DNA of 64,000 nucleotides from NCBI GenBank assembly GCA_014360645.1, contig JACIXD010000001.1, forward strand, positions 1 through 64,000, given 5' to 3'. Positions 16,951-25,656 of the stretch are shown here, in pieces. Position 1 is the first letter of the stretch; each line of letters begins with the position of its first letter. The notes under the pieces were generated by a model. The model was given only the letters and a program-made list of their open reading frames with translations. It was not told where the DNA came from and did no database searches. This DNA comes from Actinomycetota bacterium. Its GTDB lineage: Bacteria > Actinomycetota > Geothermincolia > Geothermincolales > RBG-13-55-18. The position numbers were made by a program, and so were the translations under genes.

Positions 16951-18183
16951 ATGCGCAACGTGGGCATCATCGGCATCGGGTACACGCCCGTCTTCGTGAG
17001 CAAGAGAAAGGACGTGAGCATAGCGGAGATGATCTCCGAGGCGGTGGACGCCGGGCTCAAGAACACCGGGCTCAAGCCGGAGGACATCGACGCCTACGTG
17101 TTCGGGAACATGGCCACCTTCGAGGGCGTGAACTTGCCCCACCTCTGGGCGGCCGAGCACATGCGGGCCGTCGGCAAGCCCATCATGCGCTTCGCCACCG
17201 GGGGGACCATCGGCATGGCCGCCTTCCACGGCGCCTATTACCACGTGGCCTCGGGGATGGCGGACATCGCCATGGCGGTGACCTACGAGAAGCATTCCGA
17301 GGGCGACGCCCAGGTGGGGCTGATGGGCATCATCACCCCCGAGGTCATGGCCATGCTGGCGTCGGGCATCGACGTTACCGGTCAGAGCGGCATGGGGGCC
17401 ATCGGGGGAGGGAGCGCGGGCGGCATCTCCTTCCAGGCCTCTTCCTACCTGCACCGCTCGGGTGCGGGCATCGAGCACATCGACGCCATCGCGGCCATGG
17501 AGAGGCGTAACGCCGCCAAGAACCCCTACGCCCACCTCAAGGACCCCGAGGCCACGGCGGAGAAGATCGCCCAGACCCCCATGGTCTCCTGGCCCATCCG
17601 CTTCGGGCACATCTGCCCCACCACCGACGGGGCTACGGTGTGCATCGTGGCCTCGGAGGAAAAGGCGGCGAAGATAGCCGACAAGGTGGCCTGGGTGCTG
17701 GGGGTGGCCAACTGCGCCTCAGACGCCACCACCGCCAACCTCATCGAGAGCCAGATCACCGACCCCGCCGAGCAGCTCCCCGCGATCATCGCCTCCAAGA
17801 AGGCCTGCGAGCGGGCGGGCATCGAGGACCCCAAAAAGGAGATCGACTACGTGGAGATCTACAACGGTTTCGCCCACCAGACCCTCATGTACCTGGAGAA
17901 AATCGGCATGTGCGAGGTGGGCGAGGCCCACAAGCTGCTGGAGGCGGGGGAGCTGGAGATGAGCGGCCGCTGCCCGGTCAACGCCTCGGGGGGCGTGGTG
18001 AGCACCAACTCCATCGGCACCTCCGCCCTCAACCGCGTCACGGAGTGCGCCCTGCAGATCATGGGTCAGGCGGGGGAGCACCAGGTGGAGAAAGAGGTGC
18101 ACAAGGCCATGGCCCACGGCTGGGGCGGCCTCATGCAGTACTGCACCATCACCATCCTGGGCGACAAGCCCAAGAAGCTGTGA
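16951..18183 (+). CDS. thiolase-like protein lacking the catalytic cysteine (second)
   Basis: 410 aa from the ATG at 16951 (GAGGAGGT 10 bases upstream; an in-frame TTG at 16948 is also possible). Thiolase-fold motifs include the NVGIIGIGYTPVF opening, HVASGMADIAMAVTYEKH and the closing MQYCTITILG. At the nucleophile site the sequence is FATGGT (Ala82 in place of Cys), and the GHPxG motif is TNSIGTS. The EIYNGFAHQT segment keeps a His as in its neighbour. Pairing of two different Cys-less thiolase-like chains suggests a heteromeric enzyme with the DUF35 proteins on either side. The gene ends 10 bases before the second DUF35 gene. Confidence 0.85.
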   Translation: MRNVGIIGIGYTPVFVSKRKDVSIAEMISEAVDAGLKNTGLKPEDIDAYVFGNMATFEGVNLPHLWAAEHMRAVGKPIMRFATGGTIGMAAFHGAYYHVASGMADIAMAVTYEKHSEGDAQVGLMGIITPEVMAMLASGIDVTGQSGMGAIGGGSAGGISFQASSYLHRSGAGIEHIDAIAAMERRNAAKNPYAHLKDPEATAEKIAQTPMVSWPIRFGHICPTTDGATVCIVASEEKAAKIADKVAWVLGVANCASDATTANLIESQITDPAEQLPAIIASKKACERAGIEDPKKEIDYVEIYNGFAHQTLMYLEKIGMCEVGEAHKLLEAGELEMSGRCPVNASGGVVSTNSIGTSALNRVTECALQIMGQAGEHQVEKEVHKAMAHGWGGLMQYCTITILGDKPKKL

Positions 18184-18193
18184 GGAGGGGAAG

Positions 18194-18637
18194 ATGGAAG
18201 AGACCAAGGTAGTCACCGGCGCGTGGGAGCTCTCCACCTTCAAGTTCAACGTGGAGGGCCGGGGCCTGCAGCTCATGCTCAAGCACATGAAGGACCGCAA
18301 GCTCATGGGGATAAAATGCCACCAGTGCGGGACCGTCTATCTCCCCGGGCCCTTCTACTGCCGTAAGTGCCACATAAAGATAGACGAGCCCGCGGAGGTC
18401 AGCGACCACGGGCAGGTCATGACCTTCACCATCGGCTACGCCGACGTGCGCGGCAATCCCCTGGACGAGCCGCGCATCGCCCCCATCGTGAAGCTGGACG
18501 GATGCGACTCCTGGATCATGGGCGTGATGCAGGGATGCGCCCCCGAGGACGTGCACGTGGGGATGCGGGTGAAGGTGCAATGGGCCGAGGAGACCACCGG
18601 CTCGCTGCAGGACATGCAGTACTTCGTGCCGGAGTGA
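18194..18637 (+). CDS. DUF35 Zn-ribbon/OB-fold protein (second)
   Basis: 147 aa. Zinc ligands Cys42, Cys45, Cys56 and Cys59 (KCHQCG, YCRKCH) precede an OB-fold (GQVMTFTIGYADV; IAPIVKLDGCDSWIMG). It resembles the first DUF35 protein of the operon in layout but not closely in sequence, so it is not a recent copy. As last gene before a very strong hairpin it closes the operon. It is expected to bind the CoA moiety and hand substrate to a thiolase-like chain, by analogy with ChsH2 and BbsA. Confidence 0.88.
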   Translation: MEETKVVTGAWELSTFKFNVEGRGLQLMLKHMKDRKLMGIKCHQCGTVYLPGPFYCRKCHIKIDEPAEVSDHGQVMTFTIGYADVRGNPLDEPRIAPIVKLDGCDSWIMGVMQGCAPEDVHVGMRVKVQWAEETTGSLQDMQYFVPE

Positions 18638-18663
18638 GACGCTCTCGGTAGAGTTCCACGGGT

Positions 18664-18697
18664 ATAACGGCCCGGGCCTCTCGGCCCGGGCCGTTAT
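18664..18697 (+). terminator. strong hairpin closing the DUF35/thiolase-like operon
   Basis: A perfect 15-bp inverted repeat (18664-18678 and 18683-18697; core AACGGCCCGGGCC) with a TCTC loop. No long T-run follows, and it is symmetric, so it may also stop transcription of the convergent cysteine desulfurase gene. Confidence 0.8.
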
Positions 18698-18833
18698 CTG
18701 CACATGCGGGCACGGGGTCTGGCCGGCATCGCCCCGCGGCCTTAGGGCCCGGCGGACTTCCGCATCGCCGCGAGGGGATGCCCGCAAAGAGCGCGGCAGG
18801 GGAGAGGGGGTAAATGTCCCCCCGGAGGGTGGT

Positions 18834-20003
18834 TCAGAGGGCGGCGAGGATCTCCCGCAGAGCGGCCAGGAGGCAGTCGACGTCCTCTGTGCGGTTGAGG
18901 TAGCTGAAGCCCGCGCGGACCACGCCGCTCTCCAGGGTCCCCAGGGTACGGTGGGCGAGGGGGGAGCAGTGCAGGCCGGAGCGCACGCGGATGCCGTAGG
19001 CCTGGTCCAGGCGGGAGGCCACCTCCGAGGAGGTGAGCCCGTCCAGGTTGAAGGACACGATGCCCACCCGGCGTTCCCACTCGCGAGGCCCGTAGACCCT
19101 CACCCCGTCCATTTCGGCAAGGCCTTCCAGGAGACGGAGAGTGAGCTCCTCCTCGTGGCGGCGGATGCGGTCCACGCCCTGTTCCAGCACGAACTCCACT
19201 CCCGCCCGCAAGCCCGCCAGGCCGAAGGCGTTGAGGGTGCCGCTCTCGTACCGGTCGGGGAGGAACTCGGGCTGGGAGGAGCTCTCGGAGAGGCTGCCCG
19301 TGCCCCCGAAGGTGAGGGGCTCGACCTCGTGACCGGGGGCTATATATAGCGCACCCGTGCCCTGGGGGCCGAAGAGCTCCTTGTGTCCCGAGAAAGCCAG
19401 GTACTGCAGGCCCATGTCCTGGGGGTCGAGGGGAAAGCGGCCGGCGCTCTGCGCCGCGTCCACGAGCACCGGCACGCCACGGTCGCGCGCCGCCTCGGCG
19501 ATGTCCGCCACCGGCAGGAGGGTTCCGCTGACGTTGGAGGCATGGGCGCAGGCGACGAGGCGCGTCTCGGCGGTGATGGCCGCCGCGACCGCGGCGGGGT
19601 CGAGGGTCCCGTCGCTCCCGCACCTCACGATGGTATAGGTTACGGAACCGGCCCGCGCCAGGGCCTCCAGGGGCCTCCAAACCGAGTTGTGCTCCAGGGA
19701 GGTGATCACCGCGTGCCCGCCCTCCCGCATGACCCCCTGGATGACGGTGTTCAGCGCCTCGGTGGCGTTCTTGGTGAATACGATGCGCGAGGGATCTCCC
19801 ACGCCCAGGAGGCGCGCCACCGCCTCCCGCGCACGCAGCACCTCGCGTCCCGCCTCCAGGGAACGCGCGTGCCCGCTGCGACCCGGGTTGCCTCCCACCT
19901 CGCGGGCGAAGCGGTCCATGGCCAGGTAGACCGCCTCCGGCTTGGGATAGGTGGTGGCCGCGTTGTCCAAGTATATCTCGCGCAAGTTGACCTCCGTTTT
20001 CAT
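18834..20003 (-). CDS. cysteine desulfurase family protein (class V aminotransferase fold)
   Basis: 389 aa PLP enzyme. Motifs: IYLDNAATTYPKPEAVYLAM, LEHNSVWRPLEAL, HASNVSGTLLPV, VDAAQSAGRFPLD, the PLP lysine in FSGHKELFGPQGTG, and the active-site loop Cys in RSGLHCSPLAHRTLGT. The last is diagnostic of the short cysteine desulfurase-like subfamily rather than NifS/IscS housekeeping types. It mobilises sulfur from cysteine as persulfide, or acts on a related substrate such as selenocysteine. Start: ATG 20003; a TTG at 19985, directly behind GGAGGT and just before the conserved IYLDNAAT, is a serious alternative. No scaffold (iscU/sufBC) genes are adjacent. Confidence 0.88.
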   Translation of the reverse strand: MKTEVNLREIYLDNAATTYPKPEAVYLAMDRFAREVGGNPGRSGHARSLEAGREVLRAREAVARLLGVGDPSRIVFTKNATEALNTVIQGVMREGGHAVITSLEHNSVWRPLEALARAGSVTYTIVRCGSDGTLDPAAVAAAITAETRLVACAHASNVSGTLLPVADIAEAARDRGVPVLVDAAQSAGRFPLDPQDMGLQYLAFSGHKELFGPQGTGALYIAPGHEVEPLTFGGTGSLSESSSQPEFLPDRYESGTLNAFGLAGLRAGVEFVLEQGVDRIRRHEEELTLRLLEGLAEMDGVRVYGPREWERRVGIVSFNLDGLTSSEVASRLDQAYGIRVRSGLHCSPLAHRTLGTLESGVVRAGFSYLNRTEDVDCLLAALREILAAL

Positions 20004-20216
20004 GTGCCGGGCCAGACGCGCTCCGTCGCCGCCGGGTTCAATGATACCATCTGCTCCCCGCCGGCAGCGCACAGCGATGGAGTCTCGGGTCTGACCCCGG
20101 AAGCTCGGGACAAGAAGCGGAGCAAGAACGGCCTTCCTCCTGACAGTCGGCGTCGGGTAAAGGAAGGAGCGGAGGCCGTCGATGCATAGGGAGAGCGGAG
20201 GAGACGAGGGAATCGC

Positions 20217-22619
20217 ATGGAAAACGCATCCAGGAAACAAAGGAGCACACCGCGCCGCGCGGCGGTGCTGGCCGCGGTCGCGCTGGCGGTCGCCTGCCTC
20301 GTGCACCCGCCGGGCGCTCTCCGCACCGCTGCCGCCCAGGCGAGCTTCAACGACATCGCGGACCAGCCGGCGGAGATCCAGCAGGCTGTCGCCTATGCCG
20401 TGGAGAAGGGATACATGCAGGGGTACGACGACGGCGGCTTCCATCCCGCACAGGCCACCTCGCGCATCGAATGCGCCCGCGCGCTGGTGACCGTCTTCGG
20501 AAAGGCCGGGGAAGGCACCGATCCCTCCATCACCTTCACCGACCTGCCCGCGAGCGACCCCTCCTTCAAGTGGGCCAACCTGGCGGTGAAGCATGGCTAC
20601 CTGGAGCGCCTGCCGGACGGCTCGTTCGCCCCCAACCAGGGCGTGCTCTTCGAGCGGGTCGCCCAGGCGGCGGCGGTGGGGATGGAGCTGAGCGACGTGG
20701 CCGCGAACGTAAACCAGCTCACAGGGGGCGCTCCTCCCTACGGGGGCGCCATGACCGTGTTCATGGACCTGCGCCTGAAATACCGCTACAGCAAAGTGTG
20801 GCCGGGGCAGCCCTATCCCCGGGGAGAAATGGCCTTCACCCTCTACCGCATGGACAACGTGGAGAGCTGGCGGCCCTGGTACGTGCGCGCCTCGTTCACC
20901 CCCGCCAACTGCAGGCTGCCGGAGGCCACCGCGGAGCAGTTCCAGGCGGTGAGCTTCGGCTTCGAGCGCCTGGGGTGCCCCTATGTGTACGGCGGGGAGA
21001 GGGAATCGGAGGGAGGTTTCGACTGCTCGGGCTTCGTCTACAACACCCTGAGCATACGCCTCGGCTACCCCATGATGCGCGTGGCCGACGACCAGGCCCG
21101 CGACAACCGCTACCTCTACGTCAGCCGCGAGGCCCTGGAGCCCGGGGACGCCATCTTCTTCTACGAGGAGGCCGACGCCACCCCCTCCAGCTATATCGGC
21201 CATGCCGGCATGTACGTGGGCAACGGCCTCTTTATCCACTCCACCGGGTCCAACGGCGGGGTGAGCATCGACTGCCTGGACAACAACGACTACTGGGGCA
21301 CGCATTTCGCCTGGGGGAGGAGGGTGGTGGGCGGCCCCTACAACGACCGCTTCGACACCTGGCTCCTGCTCTACAACCCCTCGGAAGGGGAGCTGCCGGT
21401 GGAGGTGGAATACATGCTCCCGCGGGGTGAGCCCTGGGTGCAGGAATACACCGTGGCCCCGCACAGCCGCTACAATGTGCCCGTGGACAGCCTGCTCCCC
21501 TGGGACGAATTCTCCATGCGGGTCAGCGCCCCCGAGCCCGGGGTGGTGGCGGAGCGCGCCATGTACTTCGATTACCTCGACTGGGCGGACGGCGGCCATG
21601 CCTCGGTGGGCGACGAGGAGGCGGGGCTGCAGGGATACTTCGCCGAGGGCTACACCGGCAGGGGCTTCCATACCTGGCTTCTTCTCGCCAACCCCGGGGA
21701 GGAAGAAGCCCTGGTCGAGGTGTCCTATCTCCTGGAGGGGAGCGATGCGGTGAGGGAGGAATACCGCGTCGCCCCCCACACCCGCTTCACCGTCAAGGTC
21801 AACGACGTGAAGGGGGTGGGACAGGGCGGCGTGGGCATTGCCTACCGCTCGCTGAACGGCGTTCCCGTGGCGGCGGAGAGGGCGGTGTATTTCGACTATC
21901 ACGGCATCATCGACGGGCACTGCTCCCAGGCGGTGGAGGACACCTCCACCCGCCTCTACCTCGCCGAGGGCTATACGGGGAAGGATTTCGACACCTGGAT
22001 ACTCCTCGCCAATCCCAACCCCGACCCCGCCGAGGTGGAGGTGTGCTGCCTGGTGCAAGGGGGCGAGAAGGTGAGCGCGGTCAGGTCGGTGCCGCCCTTC
22101 TCGCGTCTCACCGTCAACGCCCGCGAGCTGGTGGACGGCGTTTCCTTCGGCATCGTCATCAGCTCACGCAACGGGGTGGGCATCGTCGCCGAACGCGCCA
22201 TGTACTTCAGGTATCACGGCAGGATAGCGGGAGGCCACTGCTCCGCCGCGGTGGGCGATCCATCGCAGACCATGTACCTTGCCGAGGGGTACACCGGCGG
22301 CGATTTCGACACCTGGATACTGCTCGCCAACCCCAACGGCGGGACCGCCCACGCCAGGGTGACCTTCGCCCGCGAGGACGGCGGTGAGGTGGTGCGGCAG
22401 ATGGACATCCCCGGCGGCTCGCGATGCAGCATCCTGGCCGACGAGGTCAGAGGCCTGGAGGGCTGCTCCTTCTCTACCCGCGTGGACTCCGACCTTCCCC
22501 TTTTCGTGGAACGCTCCATGTACTTTTTCTACCAGGACCGCGCGGGAGGGACCAACTGCCCCGCGCTGGAAAGACCTTCCACCCAACGCTTCTTCGCCGA
22601 GGGCTACACCGGCGGCTGA
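20217..22619 (+). CDS. S-layer-anchored NlpC/P60 cell-wall hydrolase with AEGYTG modules, probably C-terminally truncated
   Basis: 800 aa exported protein. Residues 1-42 are a signal peptide (basic start, AVLAAVALAVACLV core). SLH-like domains follow (SFNDIADQPAEIQQAVAYAV, GYMQGYDDGGFHP, GYLERLPDGSFAPNQ), which would anchor it to wall polymer. The NlpC/P60 peptidoglycan endopeptidase domain has Cys270 in GGFDCSGFVY, His329 in SYIGHAGMYVG and His341 in FIHSTGS. From about residue 370 there are four modules of about 105 residues with the recurring AEGYTGxxFDTWxLLxNP start and VAERAMYF end. A fifth module begins (FFAEGYTGG) and stops at once; the 26-bp dispersed repeat begins five bases after the stop codon. 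Confidence 0.88.
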   Translation: MENASRKQRSTPRRAAVLAAVALAVACLVHPPGALRTAAAQASFNDIADQPAEIQQAVAYAVEKGYMQGYDDGGFHPAQATSRIECARALVTVFGKAGEGTDPSITFTDLPASDPSFKWANLAVKHGYLERLPDGSFAPNQGVLFERVAQAAAVGMELSDVAANVNQLTGGAPPYGGAMTVFMDLRLKYRYSKVWPGQPYPRGEMAFTLYRMDNVESWRPWYVRASFTPANCRLPEATAEQFQAVSFGFERLGCPYVYGGERESEGGFDCSGFVYNTLSIRLGYPMMRVADDQARDNRYLYVSREALEPGDAIFFYEEADATPSSYIGHAGMYVGNGLFIHSTGSNGGVSIDCLDNNDYWGTHFAWGRRVVGGPYNDRFDTWLLLYNPSEGELPVEVEYMLPRGEPWVQEYTVAPHSRYNVPVDSLLPWDEFSMRVSAPEPGVVAERAMYFDYLDWADGGHASVGDEEAGLQGYFAEGYTGRGFHTWLLLANPGEEEALVEVSYLLEGSDAVREEYRVAPHTRFTVKVNDVKGVGQGGVGIAYRSLNGVPVAAERAVYFDYHGIIDGHCSQAVEDTSTRLYLAEGYTGKDFDTWILLANPNPDPAEVEVCCLVQGGEKVSAVRSVPPFSRLTVNARELVDGVSFGIVISSRNGVGIVAERAMYFRYHGRIAGGHCSAAVGDPSQTMYLAEGYTGGDFDTWILLANPNGGTAHARVTFAREDGGEVVRQMDIPGGSRCSILADEVRGLEGCSFSTRVDSDLPLFVERSMYFFYQDRAGGTNCPALERPSTQRFFAEGYTGG

Positions 22620-22623
22620 ACCG

Positions 22624-22649
22624 ATGGGGTCAGCCCCGGACATGGGACA
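22624..22649 (-). repeat. 26-bp dispersed repeat, copy 2
   Basis: Exact inverted copy of 14301-14326. It lies immediately downstream of the abrupt stop of the S-layer hydrolase gene. About 190 bases of unassigned sequence follow before the zincin gene. Confidence 0.9.
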
Positions 22650-22842
22650 AACCCCCGCATAGCAAGGCACCGTCGTTCGCCGCCGGATGCTTGGGTAGAA
22701 TGGGATCGAGGTAGCGGGCCGCGGGCGGAAATCAGGGCGCGGAGTGACGGACGGCGGATGCATGCGAACGAAAAGGAGAAGGCAGCGGCGGCGGGGATGA
22801 CGGAGCCGGAAGAGAGCCGGGCGGGGAGGGGAAGCGAGAGCG

Positions 22843-23226
22843 ATGGTGAAGATGCCGGGACGGGAGGAGTTCGAGGAACTGGTGGTGGAGGCCTTGGAGG
22901 GGTTCCCGGAGGAGTTCCGCCGCCTGGTCTTCGACAACCTCGCTGTGGTGGTGGAGGACTTGGCCTCGCCCGAGGAGGCGCGCAGGGCCGGAGTGCGCGA
23001 TCCCATGATGCTCATGGGACTCTACACGGGCGTGCCCTTCACGGAGTGGGGAAGGGGCTATTACATGGGCCCCCCCGACGTGATCAGGATCTACCGCCTG
23101 CCCATACTGGCGGAGGTGGGGAGGGGTGGGGACGTACGCGAGAAGGTGCGCCAGGTGGTGCTGCACGAGCTTGGCCACCGCGCGGGTCTGGACGAGGAAC
23201 GCCTGCGTGAACTCGGCGTGTACTGA
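22843..23226 (+). CDS. zincin-like metallopeptidase family protein
   Basis: 127 aa, the usual length for the minimal zincin family (PF06262-like). The HELGH zinc motif lies near the C-terminus (VVLHELGHRAGLDEERL; His108, Glu109, His112, with Asp116 as likely third ligand). The rest (EFEELVVEALEGFPEEFRR at the N-terminus) matches the family's helical start. It is cytoplasmic, with no signal or membrane segment. Family members are poorly characterised and substrates are unknown. The start at 22843 follows GGGGAGGGG; an upstream frame from 22758 is a shadow. Confidence 0.85.
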   Translation: MVKMPGREEFEELVVEALEGFPEEFRRLVFDNLAVVVEDLASPEEARRAGVRDPMMLMGLYTGVPFTEWGRGYYMGPPDVIRIYRLPILAEVGRGGDVREKVRQVVLHELGHRAGLDEERLRELGVY

Positions 23227-23339
23227 TCCCCGGAACTTCCGCTCCGGGGCGAATTACCATGTAATACCATACGATTCCGTGAGAAGAGCGCTTAGCCGCG
23301 ATCTCCCCGCGGGCGGTTTGTCTCGTTCCCGTACTCGAC

Positions 23340-24083
23340 CTACTGCAGGGCGGACAGCGCCGCGCCCATGGCCCCCACGAGCTGCGGGTCCTCGGGGATG
23401 AGCAGGGGCACCTTGAGGCGTCTCTCCAGCAGGGCCCTCAGGCAGGGGTTTCTCGCCACCCCGCCCGCGAAGACCACCTCGCGCTCCACCCCCACCCGCT
23501 TGAGCAGGGACACCGCGCGGTCACAGATGGCCTCGTGCAGGCCGCGGGCGATCTCCGGCCGGGGGGTGCCGCGGGCGATGAGTCCGGTGACCTCGGACTC
23601 CGCGAACACCGTGCACATGCTGGAGATCTTCACCTCCGCCTCCGTCTCCAGCGCGATGCGGCCCATCTCGTCGATGGTGAGTCCCATGGCCGCTGCCATG
23701 ACCTCCAGGAACTTCCCCGTCCCCGCCGCGCAGCGGTCGTTCATCTGGAAGTCGGCCACCCTGCCGTCGGGGGCCAGGGAGATGGCCTTGGTGTCCTGTC
23801 CCCCGATGTCCAGGATGGTGCGGCATTCGGGAAAGAGGCGGTGGCACCCCAGGGCGAAGGCCTTGATCTCGGTGATGGTACGGTCGGCGAAGTTGGCCTG
23901 GGCGAGGTGTCTTCCGTAACCCGTGGCCACCAGAACCTCGAAGCTGCGGTCCGCGAGTAACTGGCGGCACTGCTCCAGGGGGTCGAAGGTGGTGGCGACC
24001 ACCTTTCCCCAGCGCAGCTCGCCGTCCTCCACCTCCACCAGGGCGATGGTACGGGATCCGATGTCCAGTCCACCTATGGCCAT
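23340..24083 (-). CDS. BadF/HgdC-type ATPase activator with [4Fe-4S] cysteines
   Basis: 247 aa from ATG 24083 (AAGGAGGAAGG upstream). It is an ASKHA-fold ATPase: GGLDIGSRTIALVEV (phosphate 1), LDIGGQDTKAISL (phosphate 2) and VVFAGGVARNPCL (adenosine). Cys118 (NDRCAAGTGKFLE) and Cys157 (SSMCTVFAESEV) bridge one [4Fe-4S] cluster between two subunits. Such proteins couple ATP hydrolysis to low-potential electron transfer into 2-hydroxyacyl-CoA dehydratases, benzoyl-CoA reductases or double-cubane cluster proteins. The presumed partner is the gene at 24344 upstream on the same strand. A strong hairpin (24264-24288) separates them, so it may have its own promoter or depend on read-through. Confidence 0.92.
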   Translation of the reverse strand: MAIGGLDIGSRTIALVEVEDGELRWGKVVATTFDPLEQCRQLLADRSFEVLVATGYGRHLAQANFADRTITEIKAFALGCHRLFPECRTILDIGGQDTKAISLAPDGRVADFQMNDRCAAGTGKFLEVMAAAMGLTIDEMGRIALETEAEVKISSMCTVFAESEVTGLIARGTPRPEIARGLHEAICDRAVSLLKRVGVEREVVFAGGVARNPCLRALLERRLKVPLLIPEDPQLVGAMGAALSALQ

Positions 24084-24263
24084 TCCTTCCTCCTTGCGGT
24101 TCCCGGGCAGGGGGTTGGTATCCGTCAACATCGCGGGCCGTCACTGCGCCCGATCAACCAAAAAAGCATACCTCATGGCCGGCCGGCTGCGCCACGGTCC
24201 AGGATGTTTCGCGCCGCGGAGTCGAGGGTCCCGCCTACTTCCGGAGCGATAGGAAAAGGCGAG

Positions 24264-24288
24264 CCGCCGGCCGCATGGCGGCCGGCGG
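24264..24288 (-). terminator. hairpin terminator after the dehydratase-like gene
   Basis: A perfect 11-bp stem, CCGCCGGCCGC (24264-24274) with GCGGCCGGCGG (24278-24288), has a 3-base loop. Read on the minus strand it is followed by CTCGCCTTTTCC. It sits between the dehydratase-like gene and its likely activator. Confidence 0.7.
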
Positions 24289-24343
24289 AAAAGCGCTTGG
24301 CTGACCGACGGTCCGGCGGGTCTCCGGACCCCATGGTCACATG

Positions 24344-25630
24344 TCAGGCCTTGTCCTCGCTGCCCACCATCTCGATGAGGGCCTGCACGCGGGTTGAGAG
24401 CTGCTCCACGTCCTCGGCGCTGTAGTCGGTCTCCAGGTAGAGGAAGGGGATGCCCAGCTTCTCCAGCTCGCGCTGCACCCCGAAGGCCTCCACGGTGTAG
24501 GGGTCGCAGAACTGCAGGGCATAATAGACCACCGCGTCGATGCGGTAATCCCTCACCAGCTCCTTGATGTGCTCCACGCGTTCCCCGTTGGGGGTGAAGA
24601 TGGCGCAGTGGATCTTCAGGTAGCGGTCGGCGATGCTGTCGAGCAGAGCCTCCATGTCCGCGGCGTCCTCGTCCACCAGGTTGTCGAAGTAACGGATGCC
24701 CGTGCACATCTCGTCCATGGCCACCACCGCCCCTGAGGTCTCGATGATGGTGGCCACCTTCCAGTTAGGAAGGGCCATGGGGCACCCCGAGAGGAGGATG
24801 CGGGGACGGTGTGCGCCGCCGATGGATTCTCCCCTCGCCTTTCTCTCCTCCAGCTCGTCGCAGAGGGCATTGACCTTGTCGGTCAGGCGCGCGGGGTCGT
24901 CGTAGAAGGCGATCTGGCTGACCAGCAGGGCATCCCGGCCGGAGATGACGGGGGGATCGCTCTTGCGCAGTTCCTCCAGGCGCAGCAGCGCCCTGCGCTT
25001 TTCGTTTATCAGGCGCACCGCATCGCGCAGTTCCTCCAACCCCACCTTTTTCCCCGTGAGCTCCTCCAGGCGGGCGAGCAGCCTCCGGACCTCCAGCCTC
25101 CACAGGTCGCGGTCGTGCTCCAGTTTCATCTGGGGGACCTCCATGACGTACACAGGCTGGAGCTCACCCAGGACCTCGAAGTATTTCTTCTTCCCGTCGC
25201 AGGTGGTCTCCCCCACCAGCAGGTCGCAGGACTCTATATAGGGGCAGACCTTGGCCAGCTTGAAGCCCAGGGAGGATTTGATAAGGGCGCAGATGTTGCG
25301 GGGGAGATGCTTCTCCGCCTCCTCGGGAGCCACCTGGGCCCCCGCGCACAAGCCCACGCAGATACCACCCGCGGCCACGATGAGTTCCTCGGACACGTAA
25401 GTGCAGAAGGTTCCCACCACCACGCCGCCCCCCTCGCGGTGCTCCACCAGCTCCTTGACGCGCAGCCCGTGCACCTCCGAGAACACGAAGTCGAAATACT
25501 CCATGCCCCGGGGGCGGTTCTCCTGGCTCAGGATATTCTCCTGGTACATGGGGGGCAGCACCTCCAGGAGCCCGGCATGGGCCTCCAGGTCTATGCCCAG
25601 CCCCTCCCACATGACATCGTACTCGGACAT
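24344..25630 (-). CDS. 2-hydroxyacyl-CoA dehydratase / double-cubane cluster protein family
   Basis: 428 aa from ATG 25630 (GAAGGAGGAGAAAGG upstream). It belongs to the HgdB/BcrC/FldC family (DUF2229/HGD-D). Conserved cysteines are in GTFCTY (Cys76), GGICVGLC (91, 95), NICALIKSS (114), KVCPYIESCD (129, 135), GETTCDGKKKYFE (144), then SGCPM, MDEMCTG and FCDPY. Dehydratases and benzoyl-CoA reductases need two such subunits, but only one is encoded here, with one activator and a DUF3343 gene. That set matches the single-subunit double-cubane cluster proteins (YjiM/YjiL type), which hold an [8Fe-9S] cluster and reduce small molecules of unsettled identity. Substrate unknown. Confidence 0.88.
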   Translation of the reverse strand: MSEYDVMWEGLGIDLEAHAGLLEVLPPMYQENILSQENRPRGMEYFDFVFSEVHGLRVKELVEHREGGGVVVGTFCTYVSEELIVAAGGICVGLCAGAQVAPEEAEKHLPRNICALIKSSLGFKLAKVCPYIESCDLLVGETTCDGKKKYFEVLGELQPVYVMEVPQMKLEHDRDLWRLEVRRLLARLEELTGKKVGLEELRDAVRLINEKRRALLRLEELRKSDPPVISGRDALLVSQIAFYDDPARLTDKVNALCDELEERKARGESIGGAHRPRILLSGCPMALPNWKVATIIETSGAVVAMDEMCTGIRYFDNLVDEDAADMEALLDSIADRYLKIHCAIFTPNGERVEHIKELVRDYRIDAVVYYALQFCDPYTVEAFGVQRELEKLGIPFLYLETDYSAEDVEQLSTRVQALIEMVGSEDKA

Positions 25631-25656
25631 CCTTTCTCCTCCTTCCTCTCGCGAAC

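Noticed and set aside
20040-20120. Third copy of the 26-bp dispersed repeat
   Set aside because: GGTCTGACCCCGGAAGCTCGG near 20090 is reminiscent but differs at many positions.
18834-22058. 1074-codon open frame on the minus strand
   Set aside because: Only the 389 codons from 20003 down to 18834 match a protein family (cysteine desulfurase). The upstream part is antisense to the S-layer hydrolase and stays open because of GC-rich codon bias.
24344-25630. Benzoyl-CoA reductase or two-subunit 2-hydroxyacyl-CoA dehydratase
   Set aside because: Only one large subunit is encoded, with DUF3343 alongside; that favours the single-subunit double-cubane type.
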